Of a stretch of DNA of 64,000 bases, positions 1 to 7,830 are shown in pieces. The stretch lies in contig OZ271856.1 of assembly GCA_965601975.1 (NCBI GenBank), positions 2,914,001 to 2,978,000 of the forward strand. The letters run 5' to 3'. Below the pieces are notes generated by a model. The model saw only the letters and a list, made by a program, of their open reading frames with translations. It did not search any database and was not told where the DNA came from. Each line of letters opens with the position of its first letter. Position 1 is the stretch's first letter. A program made the position numbers and the translations under genes. The DNA is from JANQIO01 sp965601975 (lineage in GTDB: Bacteria; Pseudomonadota; Gammaproteobacteria; Pseudomonadales; Halieaceae).

Positions 1-1186
1 GCTCCATGCCCTGCAGGGCGCTCTGCTTCACCGCGACGTCGGAGGGGCGGATGGCCTCGTGGGCCTCCTGGGCGCCGTCCTTGGAGCTGTAGCGGTTGGG
101 GGCTTCCGGCAGGTAGTCCTTCGCGAAATTGCTGCCGATGTAGTCCCGGCAGGCGTTGACCGCGTCCTGGCTCAGGTTGGTGGAGTCGGTCCGCATGTAG
201 GTGATGTAACCGGCTTCATACAGGCGCTGGGCCAGCATCATGGTCTTCTTGACGCTGAAGCCCAGCCGCGTGCTGGCGGCCTGCTGCAGCGTTGAGGTGA
301 TATAGGGGGCGGGCGGCTTTGACTGGGTGGGCTTGTCTTCCCGGGACAGGACCTTGTAGTCGGCGCCTTCCAGCGCCGCCACCGCGGCCATCGCGTCGGT
401 TTCGTTGTCGGGGCGGAACTTCTCGCCCGACTGGCGCACCACCTGGAAGCGAATGTCCTTGGCCTTGCCGTCCTTCAGGTCGGCGTGCAGCTCCCAGAAC
501 TCTTCCGGGATGAAGGCGTGAATCTCGCGCTCGCGCTCCACCAGCAAACGCACCGCCACCGATTGCACCCGTCCCGCGGACAGGCCGCGGGCAATCTTCG
601 ACCAGAGCAGGGGCGACACCATGTAGCCCACGACCCGGTCGAGGAAGCGGCGCGCCTGCTGGGCGTTGACCCGATCCGTATCGAGCTCACCGGGTTCCTC
701 GAAGGCTTCCTGGATGGCGCGCTTGGTAATCTCGTTGAACACGACCCGCTTGTAGCGATCCTCGCCACCGCCGATAGCCTCGCGCAGGTGCCAGGCGATG
801 GCCTCACCCTCGCGGTCGAGGTCAGTGGCGAGATAGATGGTGTCGGCGTTCTCGGCGAGCTTCTTGAGCTCGTTTACGACTTTTTCCTTGCCGGGCAGGA
901 TCTCGTACTGGGCTTTCCAGTCCTTGTCCGGGTCGATGCCCATGCGCCGAACCAGCTGCTCGCGGTTCTTTTTGGCCCGGTGTGCCGCTTTCTGCTTCGG
1001 GCTCATCTTGCGGGTTTTGGCGGCCTGGCGGGCGCGCTCCTTCGGGTCCACGGGCTTGCCGCTGCCGGCCGTGGGCAGATCGCGGATATGGCCGACGCTG
1101 GATTTCACGACGTAGTCGGAACCCAGGTACTTGTTGATCGTCTTGGCTTTTGCCGGCGACTCGACGATGACCAGTGACTTGCCCAT
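1..1186 (-). CDS. topA: DNA topoisomerase I, N-terminal part (cut by window edge)
   Basis: Type IA topoisomerase that relaxes negatively supercoiled DNA through a 5'-phosphotyrosine intermediate. About 395 residues from the start are visible; the rest lies left of base 1. The reading begins MGKSLVIVESPAKAKT, the Toprim N-terminus with its catalytic Glu. The acidic Toprim motif TDLDREGEA follows at about residue 120. The active-site motif GYITYMRTDS is present, with the catalytic Tyr at about residue 330 (codon at 197-199), close to Tyr319 of the E. coli enzyme. The start at 1186 is the ATG that begins the Toprim motif. The zinc-finger C-terminal region cannot be judged because it is outside the window. 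Identity is secure. Confidence 0.97.
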   Translation of the reverse strand, partial: MGKSLVIVESPAKAKTINKYLGSDYVVKSSVGHIRDLPTAGSGKPVDPKERARQAAKTRKMSPKQKAAHRAKKNREQLVRRMGIDPDKDWKAQYEILPGKEKVVNELKKLAENADTIYLATDLDREGEAIAWHLREAIGGGEDRYKRVVFNEITKRAIQEAFEEPGELDTDRVNAQQARRFLDRVVGYMVSPLLWSKIARGLSAGRVQSVAVRLLVEREREIHAFIPEEFWELHADLKDGKAKDIRFQVVRQSGEKFRPDNETDAMAAVAALEGADYKVLSREDKPTQSKPPAPYITSTLQQAASTRLGFSVKKTMMLAQRLYEAGYITYMRTDSTNLSQDAVNACRDYIGSNFAKDYLPEAPNRYSSKDGAQEAHEAIRPSDVAVKQSALQGME

Positions 1187-1299
1187 ACCTTCCTTGCTAT
1201 TTCCGGATTGCGCCCGGGATGACCCGGCGCAAAAAGGCGACATATATAAGTGCTGTCTCCGCGGCGGTCAAGAAAAACCCTTTCCCATTCCTCGCGCCG

Positions 1300-1719
1300 C
1301 TACCAGCTACGGCCCAGCAGTTTCCGGAGTACACCGGCGATCGCCGCAACGTCTTCCGGGCTGCCCCGCTCGTCCCAAAATACACCAACTCCGCGCATAT
1401 CTTCCCGTACCTGCATCACAGCTTCCGGTAATTCCGCCAGCAGTGCCTGGCGGGGCGGAGGCCAGTTTCCCTGCTCAAATACCCAGCCCGAGGGCTCCCG
1501 GCGCAGCGCCGCGGGGGCCGTGGGCTCGTCGCCGCGCTGGCGTGCACAGCCGTAAAACACGCCCCCATCATCTTCCAGCTTCACGAACAGGCCCGAACTG
1601 GCAGCGGCCTGGCGCAGCCTGGCAAGCTCGCGCTGGCGCCGGCTGGGCAGCGCGTTCCACAGGGGCGCGAGGGCGACCAGCAAAATAATCCCGATGAGCA
1701 GGTATGGCGACATTGACAC
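1300..1719 (-). CDS. Small membrane-anchored protein of unknown function
   Basis: Protein of 139 residues that I do not assign to a family. Residues 4-22 form one hydrophobic helix, followed at once by a basic stretch (PSRRQRELARLRQ), so it is probably anchored in the inner membrane with the rest in the cytoplasm. The body contains a compact domain with several Trp and Gly residues and no recognisable catalytic motif. It lies downstream of topA's start in the same direction and is divergent from the universal stress gene. Two in-frame ATGs (1719 and 1713) are possible starts and cannot be separated. Codon use matches the neighbours. Confidence 0.7.
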   Translation of the reverse strand: MSMSPYLLIGIILLVALAPLWNALPSRRQRELARLRQAAASSGLFVKLEDDGGVFYGCARQRGDEPTAPAALRREPSGWVFEQGNWPPPRQALLAELPEAVMQVREDMRGVGVFWDERGSPEDVAAIAGVLRKLLGRSW

Positions 1720-1783
1720 AGAACAGGGTTACCCGTTTTCATACTATGTTATAAGAATCACGTAAAACAGCGTGGAGCACAGC

Positions 1784-2236
1784 ATGTCAGAGTCGGGCAC
1801 CCCCTATAAAACCCTGTTGATGGCCGTCGACCTCAGCGACGAATCCGCCACCGTAGCGGAACGCGCACAGGCGCTGGCCGCCGCCAATGGCGCCACGCTC
1901 CACGTGATTCACGTGATCGAGCCGCTTAGTTTTGCCTACGGTGGAGATATCCCGATGGATTTCTCCGGCATCCAGGAGGAGATTCACCAGCAGGCCAAGC
2001 AGCAGCTGGCCAGTTTCGCCGCCGACTGCAACATCGCCGAGTCAAACCAGCACATCGTGCTGGGCCGGCCCGAGGTCGAGATCCACAGCATGGCCGAGGA
2101 ACTGGGGGCAGACCTGATCGTCGTGGGCAGCCACGGCCGCTATGGCCTGGCCCTGCTGATGGGCTCTACCGCCAACGGCGTGCTGCACGGCGCCACCTGC
2201 GATGTGCTGGCGGTGCGCGTCGGTATCGAGAAGTAA
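1784..2236 (+). CDS. Universal stress protein (UspA family)
   Basis: Cytoplasmic stress protein of 150 residues, the normal length for a single-domain Usp. It begins with a hydrophobic strand (TLLMAVDLS). Near the C-terminus it carries the nucleotide-binding signature GSHGRYGLALLMGSTA followed by CDVLAVR, which marks the ATP-binding subgroup. An ATG 12 bases upstream (1772) is in frame, but 1784 gives the usual N-terminus. It is transcribed away from the membrane-anchored gene at 1300-1719, across a short AT-rich gap that includes tatgttataagaat, a possible -10 region. Its exact stress trigger cannot be read from the sequence. Confidence 0.93.
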   Translation: MSESGTPYKTLLMAVDLSDESATVAERAQALAAANGATLHVIHVIEPLSFAYGGDIPMDFSGIQEEIHQQAKQQLASFAADCNIAESNQHIVLGRPEVEIHSMAEELGADLIVVGSHGRYGLALLMGSTANGVLHGATCDVLAVRVGIEK

Positions 2237-2239
2237 TCC

Positions 2240-2509
2240 TCAGGAAAGAAAGCCTGCCAGGCCCTCGGCATCGAAGGGCCAGCGGAGCTCCGCACCGGTG
2301 TCGTGCCGGCGCAGCACCGGTATCAGCAGCCCGTAGCGCTCGAACAGCTCGTCCGTTTCACTGATATCTTCCACGCAGACCGACAGGCCCTGGGCCACCC
2401 AGGGCATCAACAGCGCCTCTGCCCGTTCGCAGAGGTGGCAGGCGCTGGTACTGAACAGCGTGACATCCGCCTCTACCCCCTCCCCGGCCGGTATTGATTT
2501 CTCTGCCAT
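2240..2509 (-). CDS. Glutaredoxin-family thiol protein
   Basis: Protein of 89 residues with a thioredoxin-like fold. The dithiol motif ACHLCERAE lies near residue 22, followed by a conserved cis-Pro region (IPVLRR). It matches the short glutaredoxin-like (DUF836) family, whose members are probably cytoplasmic redox proteins of uncertain substrate. The start at 2509 (MAEKS) is preferred to an upstream ATG at 2614, because the longer form would add a run without family resemblance and would run through the IclR start. It is convergent with the Usp gene, only 3 bases apart, and divergent from the IclR regulator. Confidence 0.82.
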   Translation of the reverse strand: MAEKSIPAGEGVEADVTLFSTSACHLCERAEALLMPWVAQGLSVCVEDISETDELFERYGLLIPVLRRHDTGAELRWPFDAEGLAGFLS

Positions 2510-2598
2510 CGCGGCAGTATGATCTGGCAAGTTCAATAATTCAAACCATAAAATGACCAGCGCCGCTCGCACGGCGCCCGCAACAGGACTTTTGTACC

Positions 2599-3519
2599 GT
2601 GGCTTTATTTTCACAACCCACAGCGCGCGCGCTCGCCATCCTGGACCTGCTGATGGCCAATCCCCACCAGGCCTTCGGCCTGACGGAGATGACCCGGCGC
2701 CTCAACCTCAACAAGGCCACCTGCCACGCCATCCTGACCACCATGGCGACCTACGGCTTCCTGGTGCAGCACCCCAAGACCAAGGCCTACCGCCTGGGCC
2801 CCAGCATCATCGCCGCCGGCAACGCGGCCTTCGTCCAGTTCCCCGTGCTGGAGTATGCCCGGCCCGCCCTGGAATCCATGGAGGGCGACCTCGACGTCGG
2901 CTTCGCCGTCACCGGCCGCTCCAAGTCCCACCTGGTGCTGCTGGCCCTGTACGGCAAGGCCAGCCACCTGATCGACAACTTCCAGCTGGGGCTGCGCCTG
3001 CCCAACATCGCCCCCATCGGCGCCTGTTTCACCGCCTGGTCACCCGCCAAGCACCTGCAGGCCTGGCTGACCGCCGCCCACGAGGCCCGCGGTGAATACA
3101 ACGAGAAGCTCGACCAGCGCCTCAGGATGTCCGTGATCGGCATTCGCGCCCGCGGCTACGAGGTCGTGCTGAAAACCTGCGCCGAAGCCGCCCTGCACGA
3201 AGACCTCAAGCGCATCCAGAACGCCTGGAACCTGGCGGAGCTGGAAGAAGTCACCGAGAACTACCAGCGCGCCCTGTGCGAAGAGCAGGTGCACCTGGAC
3301 CGCATCGACCCCCGCGGCCGCTACGAAGTCAGCGCCATCTCCGTACCCGTGTTCGCACGCAAACAGCTGCCCGCCCTGTGCTTCACCGCCGGCTCGTTTA
3401 CCAAACCCGTCACCGGCGCCGACATCGAAACCATCGCCGAACGCATGCGCGCCGCCGCCAGCGAAGTCGCCGAAGTCGCCAAGGCCCACGCCCCCTACGA
3501 GGACGACAGCGACCACTGA
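2599..3519 (+). CDS. IclR-family transcriptional regulator
   Basis: DNA-binding regulator of 306 residues. An N-terminal winged helix-turn-helix (about residues 8-65, including FGLTEMTRRLNLNKATCHAI) is followed by the IclR effector domain. The start is GTG at 2599 with AGGA ten bases upstream. The gene overlaps the next one by one base (TGATG), so the regulator and the TrmH-like methylase are likely co-translated. The effector is unknown; IclR proteins usually sense small organic acids, but the neighbours (redox protein, RNA methylase) do not point to a pathway. It is slightly longer than the common 250-280 residues because of its C-terminal tail. Confidence 0.9.
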   Translation: MALFSQPTARALAILDLLMANPHQAFGLTEMTRRLNLNKATCHAILTTMATYGFLVQHPKTKAYRLGPSIIAAGNAAFVQFPVLEYARPALESMEGDLDVGFAVTGRSKSHLVLLALYGKASHLIDNFQLGLRLPNIAPIGACFTAWSPAKHLQAWLTAAHEARGEYNEKLDQRLRMSVIGIRARGYEVVLKTCAEAALHEDLKRIQNAWNLAELEEVTENYQRALCEEQVHLDRIDPRGRYEVSAISVPVFARKQLPALCFTAGSFTKPVTGADIETIAERMRAAASEVAEVAKAHAPYEDDSDH

Positions 3520-4253
3520 TGGCCGGGTTTTTCGACCAGGTCATCACCGTCTACGGCCGCAAACCCGCCCTCGAAGCCCTGCAGGACGACACCCTCACCT
3601 GCTACCGCCTGCACCTCGCCGACAGCAACAAACCCGCCCCCATACTCGACGAAATGCGCGCCCTGGCCGACCAGCGCGACGTGGAAATCGTCACCCACAG
3701 CAAGAAAGAACTCTCACGCATCTCCCGCAAAGGCAGCCAGGACCAGGGCGTCGCCGTCGACGTCCACTGCCCCGGGTTTTCGTCCCTAGAGGACTTCCTC
3801 GACCGCGATACCGGCAGTCCCGCGCGGCTGCTGGCGGCGGACGGTATCACCAATCCCCAAAACGCCGGCATGTTGGTGCGCTCGGCCGTGGCCGGCGGCA
3901 TCAGCGGCATCCTGTGGCCCCGGGAAGGCAATGCGGCGCTCGGTCCGCTCGCTGTGAAAGCCAGCGCCGGAACCCTGTTTAGGGCACCACTGGTGCGTTG
4001 CCGGGAACTGGCTGATGCGCTGAGGGCCTGCCAGGAGAAGGGTTATCAGGTGTGTGTGCTGGATGCCGCGGCGAAGCAGTCGCTTTTTGACGAAGCACCC
4101 AGCGAGCGGGTGATTTATGTGTTGGGCAATGAGACGTCCGGGCCGTCCGACGCGGTGACGACACTGGCGGACGAGCGGCGCATGATTCCCATGCAGAACG
4201 GCGTGGAATCCCTGAACGTGGCCGTCACCGCCGCACTGATCGCCTACCTGTAG
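3519..4253 (+). CDS. TrmH/SpoU-family RNA 2'-O-methyltransferase
   Basis: Protein of 244 residues with the SPOUT (knotted) methyltransferase fold. The three SpoU motifs are visible: NPQNAGMLVRSAVAGG (about residue 110), VLGNETSGPSD (about residue 205) and the C-terminal SLNVAVTAALIAYL. The N-terminal 90 residues resemble the L30e-like RNA-binding domain of TrmH/RlmB proteins. The ATG at 3519 overlaps the IclR stop. It should methylate a ribose in tRNA or rRNA using S-adenosylmethionine. The exact target (RlmB-like or TrmH-like) cannot be decided from sequence alone. Confidence 0.9.
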   Translation: MAGFFDQVITVYGRKPALEALQDDTLTCYRLHLADSNKPAPILDEMRALADQRDVEIVTHSKKELSRISRKGSQDQGVAVDVHCPGFSSLEDFLDRDTGSPARLLAADGITNPQNAGMLVRSAVAGGISGILWPREGNAALGPLAVKASAGTLFRAPLVRCRELADALRACQEKGYQVCVLDAAAKQSLFDEAPSERVIYVLGNETSGPSDAVTTLADERRMIPMQNGVESLNVAVTAALIAYL

Positions 4254-4279
4254 AGATGCTTCGTAGCGCCGGGTGCGAT

Positions 4280-4562
4280 CTGTGCATCCGTCTTCCCGGA
4301 CGCGCTAAAAGCGTGACGTCCATGTCTCGCTCGACAACGGCCATCCATGGCCGTTGACGGTCCGGGAAGACGGATGCACAGCTCACACCCTCGTCCAACG
4401 CGAAATCTTAAGCAGCGAGCAGAATCAAATGGGACATGATTTGGCACTGGCGGAGCGCGTGCGGTGTGTGGGGTCCTTCTGGGACCGTCTGCGGCCATGG
4501 ATGGCCGCAGCCGAGCGAGACATGGACGTCATGCTTTTAGCGTGTCCCAGAAGGGCCCCACA
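4280..4562. repeat. Pair of inverted palindromic repeat elements
   Basis: The gap from 4254 to 4629 has no gene but two related hairpin elements in opposite orientation. Copy 1 (4280-4381) has perfect 22-base outer arms (4280-4301 with 4360-4381) and an inner perfect hairpin at 4335-4356. Copy 2 (4467-4562) has 19-base outer arms with one G-T mismatch (4467-4485 with 4544-4562) and an inner perfect hairpin at 4489-4510. Both share a core of about 30 bases (gacgtccatgtctcgctcg in copy 1, reversed in copy 2). The arms differ between copies but each remains self-complementary, which implies compensatory change and selection for structure. They may also end transcripts between the convergent TrmH-like and VWA genes. 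Confidence 0.85.
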
Positions 4563-4629
4563 TGCCGCGCGCGCGTCTTCCGGGCACGAACCTCAGTGAA
4601 GCGCCAGCAAGCTGTTGGAAATACTCGAA

Positions 4630-5805
4630 TTACTTGGAGAGGAAGGACATAGCCTCTTCGAGGCCCTTCAAAGTCAGCGGGTACATCTTGCCGTCTACCA
4701 GCTGCCGGGTCATGGAGACCGACTGGGTGTATTCCCACTCGTCCTCCGGCACCGGATTGAGCCAGCACACCTTGTCGTAGACGTCCGTGAGACGGCGCAT
4801 CCAGAGTTCGCCGGCTTCTTCGTTCCAGTGCTCCACACTGCCGCCCGGTTGGGCAATCTCGTAGGGCGACATCGAGGCGTCGCCGACGAAGACCACCTTG
4901 TAGTCATGGCTGTACTTGTGCAGCACGTCCAGCAGCGGCGTGCGCTCGTTGTGCCGGCGGATATTGTTCTTCCACACAGATTCGTAGATAAAGTTGTGGA
5001 AGTAGAAGTATTCCAGGTGCTTGAACTCCGTGCGCGCCGCGGAGAACAGCTCCTCGCAGACCTTGATGTGCGGGTCCATCGATCCGCCCACATCCAGGAA
5101 CAGCAGCACTTTTACCGCGTTGTGCCGCTCCGGCACCATCTTGATATCCAGGAGGCCCGCGTTACGGGCAGTCGAGCTGATCGTGTCGTCCAGGTCCAGC
5201 TCGTCAGCGGCGCCCGTGCGGGCAAACTTGCGCAGGCGACGCAGGGCAATCTTGATGTTGCGGGTGCCAATCTCGACCGAGTCGTCCAGGTTCTTGTAGT
5301 CCCGCTTCTCCCAGACCTTCACCGCCTTCTTGTTCTTGCCGTTGGGGCCGACGCGGATGCCTTCCGGGTGGTAGCCCTCCTGGCCGAACGGTGAGGTGCC
5401 GCCTGTGCCGATCCACTTGTTGCCGCCCTCGTGGCGCTTCTTCTGCTCTTCCAGGCGCTGCTTGAACTCCTCGATCAGCTTCTCAAGGCCGCCGAGTGAC
5501 TCGATCTTCGCCTTGTCCTCTTCGCTCAGGTTCTTCATGAACTCGCTGCGCAGCCAGTCGTCCGGAATCAGCGCCTCGATGATGTCGTCCAGCGCCTCCA
5601 GGTCCTGGAAGTGCAGGCCAAAGGCCCGGTCAAAGCGGTCGAAGTACTTCTCGTCCTTCACCATGCAGGTGCGGGAGAAATAGTAGAAGTCGTCCATGTC
5701 CGCAAACGCCATGCGCTGCTTGAGCCCCTCGAGCAGGGTCAGGAGCTCCGTGGTGCTTACCGGCACACCGGCGTCGCGCAGGCCGTGGAAGAAGTTGATC
5801 AGCAT
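4630..5805 (-). CDS. VWA domain (CoxE-like) protein paired with a MoxR ATPase
   Basis: Protein of 391 residues of the CoxE-like VWA family. The first 220 residues are helical and charged; the von Willebrand A domain starts near residue 225 with the metal-binding motif FLDVGGSMDPH, where Gly replaces the first Ser of the classical DxSxS, a variant common in this subfamily. It lies 17 bases after the MoxR gene stop and on the same strand, the usual MoxR-VWA pairing. Such pairs act as chaperone-like systems that insert metals or activate partner enzymes in the cytoplasm; the client here is not evident. The start is the ATG at 5805. Confidence 0.88.
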   Translation of the reverse strand: MLINFFHGLRDAGVPVSTTELLTLLEGLKQRMAFADMDDFYYFSRTCMVKDEKYFDRFDRAFGLHFQDLEALDDIIEALIPDDWLRSEFMKNLSEEDKAKIESLGGLEKLIEEFKQRLEEQKKRHEGGNKWIGTGGTSPFGQEGYHPEGIRVGPNGKNKKAVKVWEKRDYKNLDDSVEIGTRNIKIALRRLRKFARTGAADELDLDDTISSTARNAGLLDIKMVPERHNAVKVLLFLDVGGSMDPHIKVCEELFSAARTEFKHLEYFYFHNFIYESVWKNNIRRHNERTPLLDVLHKYSHDYKVVFVGDASMSPYEIAQPGGSVEHWNEEAGELWMRRLTDVYDKVCWLNPVPEDEWEYTQSVSMTRQLVDGKMYPLTLKGLEEAMSFLSK

Positions 5806-5821
5806 GGGGCTAGCTCACCTA

Positions 5822-6670
5822 TTACTGGCGCATTTCCCGCCGGTGCATGAAGGCCAGCCGCTCCAGCAGGTGCACATCCTGCTCGTTCTTCAGCAGCGCG
5901 CCGTACAGGGGCGGAATCGCCTTGGTGGGGTCGCGCTCCTTCAGGATCTCGTCGGGGATATCGTCCGCCATCAGCAGCTTGAGCCAGTCGATCAGCTCCG
6001 AGGTAGAGGGCTTCTTCTTCAGGCCGGGGATGCTGCGCACGTCGAAGAACACTTCCATCGCTTCCTGCACCAGGTCCTGGGTAATGTTCGGGTAGTGCAC
6101 GCCGACAATCTCGCGCATGGTGTCGCGATCGGGGAAGTTGATGAAGTGGAAGAAGCAGCGGCGCAGGAAGGCGTCCGGCAGCTCTTTCTCATTGTTACTG
6201 GTAATGATGATAATCGGGCGATGCTTCGCCTTGATCGTTTCGCCGGTCTCGTAGACGAAGAACTCCATGCGATCGAGTTCCACCAGCAGGTCGTTGGGGA
6301 ATTCGATGTCCGCCTTGTCGACCTCATCGATCAGCAGGACCACCTGCTCGTCGGAATCGAAGGCTTCCCAGAGCTTGCCGCGCTTGATGTAGTTGGCGAT
6401 ATCGTGGACTTTTTCCTCGCCCAGCTGGGAATCCCTGAGGCGGGACACCGCGTCGTACTCGTACAGGCCCTGCTGTGCCTTGGTGGTGGACTTGATGTGC
6501 CACTGGATCAGCGGCTTGCCGAGGGCGTCGGCCACCTCTTCCGCCAGCATGGTCTTGCCGGTGCCCGGTTCGCCCTTGATCAGCAGCGGCCGCTGCAGCT
6601 CCACGGCGGCGTTTACCGCCATGCGCAGGTCTTCGGTCGCGACGTAGCGCTCAGTGCCTTCAAACTTCAT
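5822..6670 (-). CDS. MoxR-family AAA+ ATPase
   Basis: Protein of 282 residues with the Walker A motif GEPGTGKTML (about residue 40), Walker B LLIDEVDKAD, sensor 1 TSNNEKELPDAFLRR and the arginine finger region expected for MoxR. The start at 6670 (MKFEGTERY) is preferred over an in-frame TTG at 6688, because a GAGGA ribosome-binding site lies about ten bases before the ATG and would be inside the longer form. It is translated just ahead of the VWA gene and probably drives conformational changes of a VWA-bound client protein. The family is certain, the client unknown. Confidence 0.93.
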   Translation of the reverse strand: MKFEGTERYVATEDLRMAVNAAVELQRPLLIKGEPGTGKTMLAEEVADALGKPLIQWHIKSTTKAQQGLYEYDAVSRLRDSQLGEEKVHDIANYIKRGKLWEAFDSDEQVVLLIDEVDKADIEFPNDLLVELDRMEFFVYETGETIKAKHRPIIIITSNNEKELPDAFLRRCFFHFINFPDRDTMREIVGVHYPNITQDLVQEAMEVFFDVRSIPGLKKKPSTSELIDWLKLLMADDIPDEILKERDPTKAIPPLYGALLKNEQDVHLLERLAFMHRREMRQ

Positions 6671-6727
6671 GATGATGGGTATCCTCAAAAAATGAACGTG
6701 CCAGCCTACTCACTGGTACGGGTGGAA

Positions 6728-7081
6728 TCAAGATTTGGACGCGGACGGCTCGGTCGGGGGCGGATCCTGCTCGTTACCGCGGCCGCGAAACGCCAGCCAG
6801 CCCAGCAGGCACACGGCGAACACCATGGCCAGGGCAATCAGCAGGGAGCGCAGCGGCCGCGCCGCGGCCTCGGTGCCGCTGGTCAGCAGCTCAAAGCCTG
6901 TGACGAAGATGGCCGGCGCCCAGGTCTGGATGTCGGGGGACGGGTGCGCCGGGGTCAGCGCCAGGGCGCCCAGCAGCAGCGCCCAGGCCAGCCGTGCGCC
7001 GCGGGACATGCGCGGGCCTACCCAGAAGTACAGGATCAGCAGCGCCGCCAGGGTCGCCCCGATATAGAACAGCCAGGCCAT
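6728..7081 (-). CDS. Small inner-membrane protein of unknown function
   Basis: About 117 residues with hydrophobic segments near residues 2-20, 28-45, perhaps 55-70, and 85-103, and a polar Pro/Glu/Ser tail. No family is recognised. It is the last gene of the leftward run dnaX to ycgN. The ATG at 7081 is used here; an in-frame TTG at 7107, two bases after the ycgN stop, would add nine residues and is also possible. No clear Shine-Dalgarno sequence distinguishes the two. It probably sits in the inner membrane. Confidence 0.7.
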   Translation of the reverse strand: MAWLFYIGATLAALLILYFWVGPRMSRGARLAWALLLGALALTPAHPSPDIQTWAPAIFVTGFELLTSGTEAAARPLRSLLIALAMVFAVCLLGWLAFRGRGNEQDPPPTEPSASKS

Positions 7082-7109
7082 CTGGTAGCTTTCAGGGGTC
7101 AGCAAATCT

Positions 7110-7547
7110 CTAGTCCACCCAGTGAATAATGTGTTCCTGGTAACCGTCGGGATGCACGAACTCGTCCGACAGCGCCCGGCCGCGAATCGATATCCCCGCC
7201 TCGTGCACGCTGTCGGGGCTACCGCTGATGAGAGGGTGCCAATCGTAGAGCGGCTTGCCCTCGTAGAGCAAGCGGTAAGCGCAGGTGGCAGGTAGCCAGT
7301 GCAGCGCTGCCAGGTCCTCCCGGCGCAAATCAATGCAGTTTGGCATCAGCTCGTTGCGGTGGGCGTAGTCGCTGCAGCGGCAGCTCTCCTCGACCAGGTA
7401 GCGACAGCGTACCTGGGTGTAATAGACCTCACCGCTGTCCGCGTCCTCGAGCTTGTGCAGGCAGCAGCGGGCGCAGCCGTCGCAGAGGGATTCCCACTCG
7501 GCGTCGGTCATCTCCGCCAGCGGCTTTTGTTCCCAAAACCCGCTCAA
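7110..7547 (-). CDS. ycgN: YcgN family cysteine-cluster protein (UPF0260)
   Basis: Protein of 145 residues with the Cys cluster typical of YcgN (CDGCARCCLHKLED near residue 22, and further Cys in VRCRYLVEESCRCSDY and NCIDL). Such clusters probably bind a metal or iron-sulfur centre; the cellular role is unknown. The total length equals that of E. coli YcgN. It lies 22 bases downstream of ycgL in the conserved rnd-ycgL-ycgN order. Confidence 0.93.
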   Translation of the reverse strand: MSGFWEQKPLAEMTDAEWESLCDGCARCCLHKLEDADSGEVYYTQVRCRYLVEESCRCSDYAHRNELMPNCIDLRREDLAALHWLPATCAYRLLYEGKPLYDWHPLISGSPDSVHEAGISIRGRALSDEFVHPDGYQEHIIHWVD

Positions 7548-7569
7548 GGCTGCTCCTTCCAGAACTCGT

Positions 7570-7827
7570 TCAAATCTCGTCCCGCCGACGATCCAGGGGT
7601 GACGGCGGCATCTGCAGGTAGTAGCCCTGCTCGCGAATGCTGTCCACCACCTGGTCGGCGTCGGCCCGGGCCAGTTTGCGGCTGCCGTCGAGGTTGAGGA
7701 GCATGACCGGCTCCGGCTCGCCGAACTGCGCCAGCAGCGTTTCCGGCACCCGGGACAGACCGTCAGTCTTGCCCGCGTAGAGGTACATTTCCTGCTTGCG
7801 GGGGCTGCGGTAGACCTGCACCAACAC
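7570..7827 (-). CDS. ycgL: YcgL domain protein
   Basis: Protein of 85 residues matching the YcgL fold: it opens MLVQVYRSPRKQEMYLY and contains the conserved RVPETLLAQFG segment and the C-terminal GYYLQMPP motif. Biochemical function is not known. It follows rnd by three bases, and rnd-ycgL-ycgN is a conserved gammaproteobacterial order, so a shared role in RNA metabolism is possible but only inferred from context. Confidence 0.93.
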   Translation of the reverse strand: MLVQVYRSPRKQEMYLYAGKTDGLSRVPETLLAQFGEPEPVMLLNLDGSRKLARADADQVVDSIREQGYYLQMPPSPLDRRRDEI

Positions 7828-7830
7828 GGC

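Noticed and set aside
4254..4629. Short open frames across the inverted repeats
   Set aside because: They lie entirely in palindromic DNA and have no ribosome-binding site or family resemblance.
5696..7129. 477-residue plus-strand open frame opposite the VWA/MoxR genes
   Set aside because: A mirror frame of GC-rich genes; no start site and an odd His/Gln/Val-rich composition.
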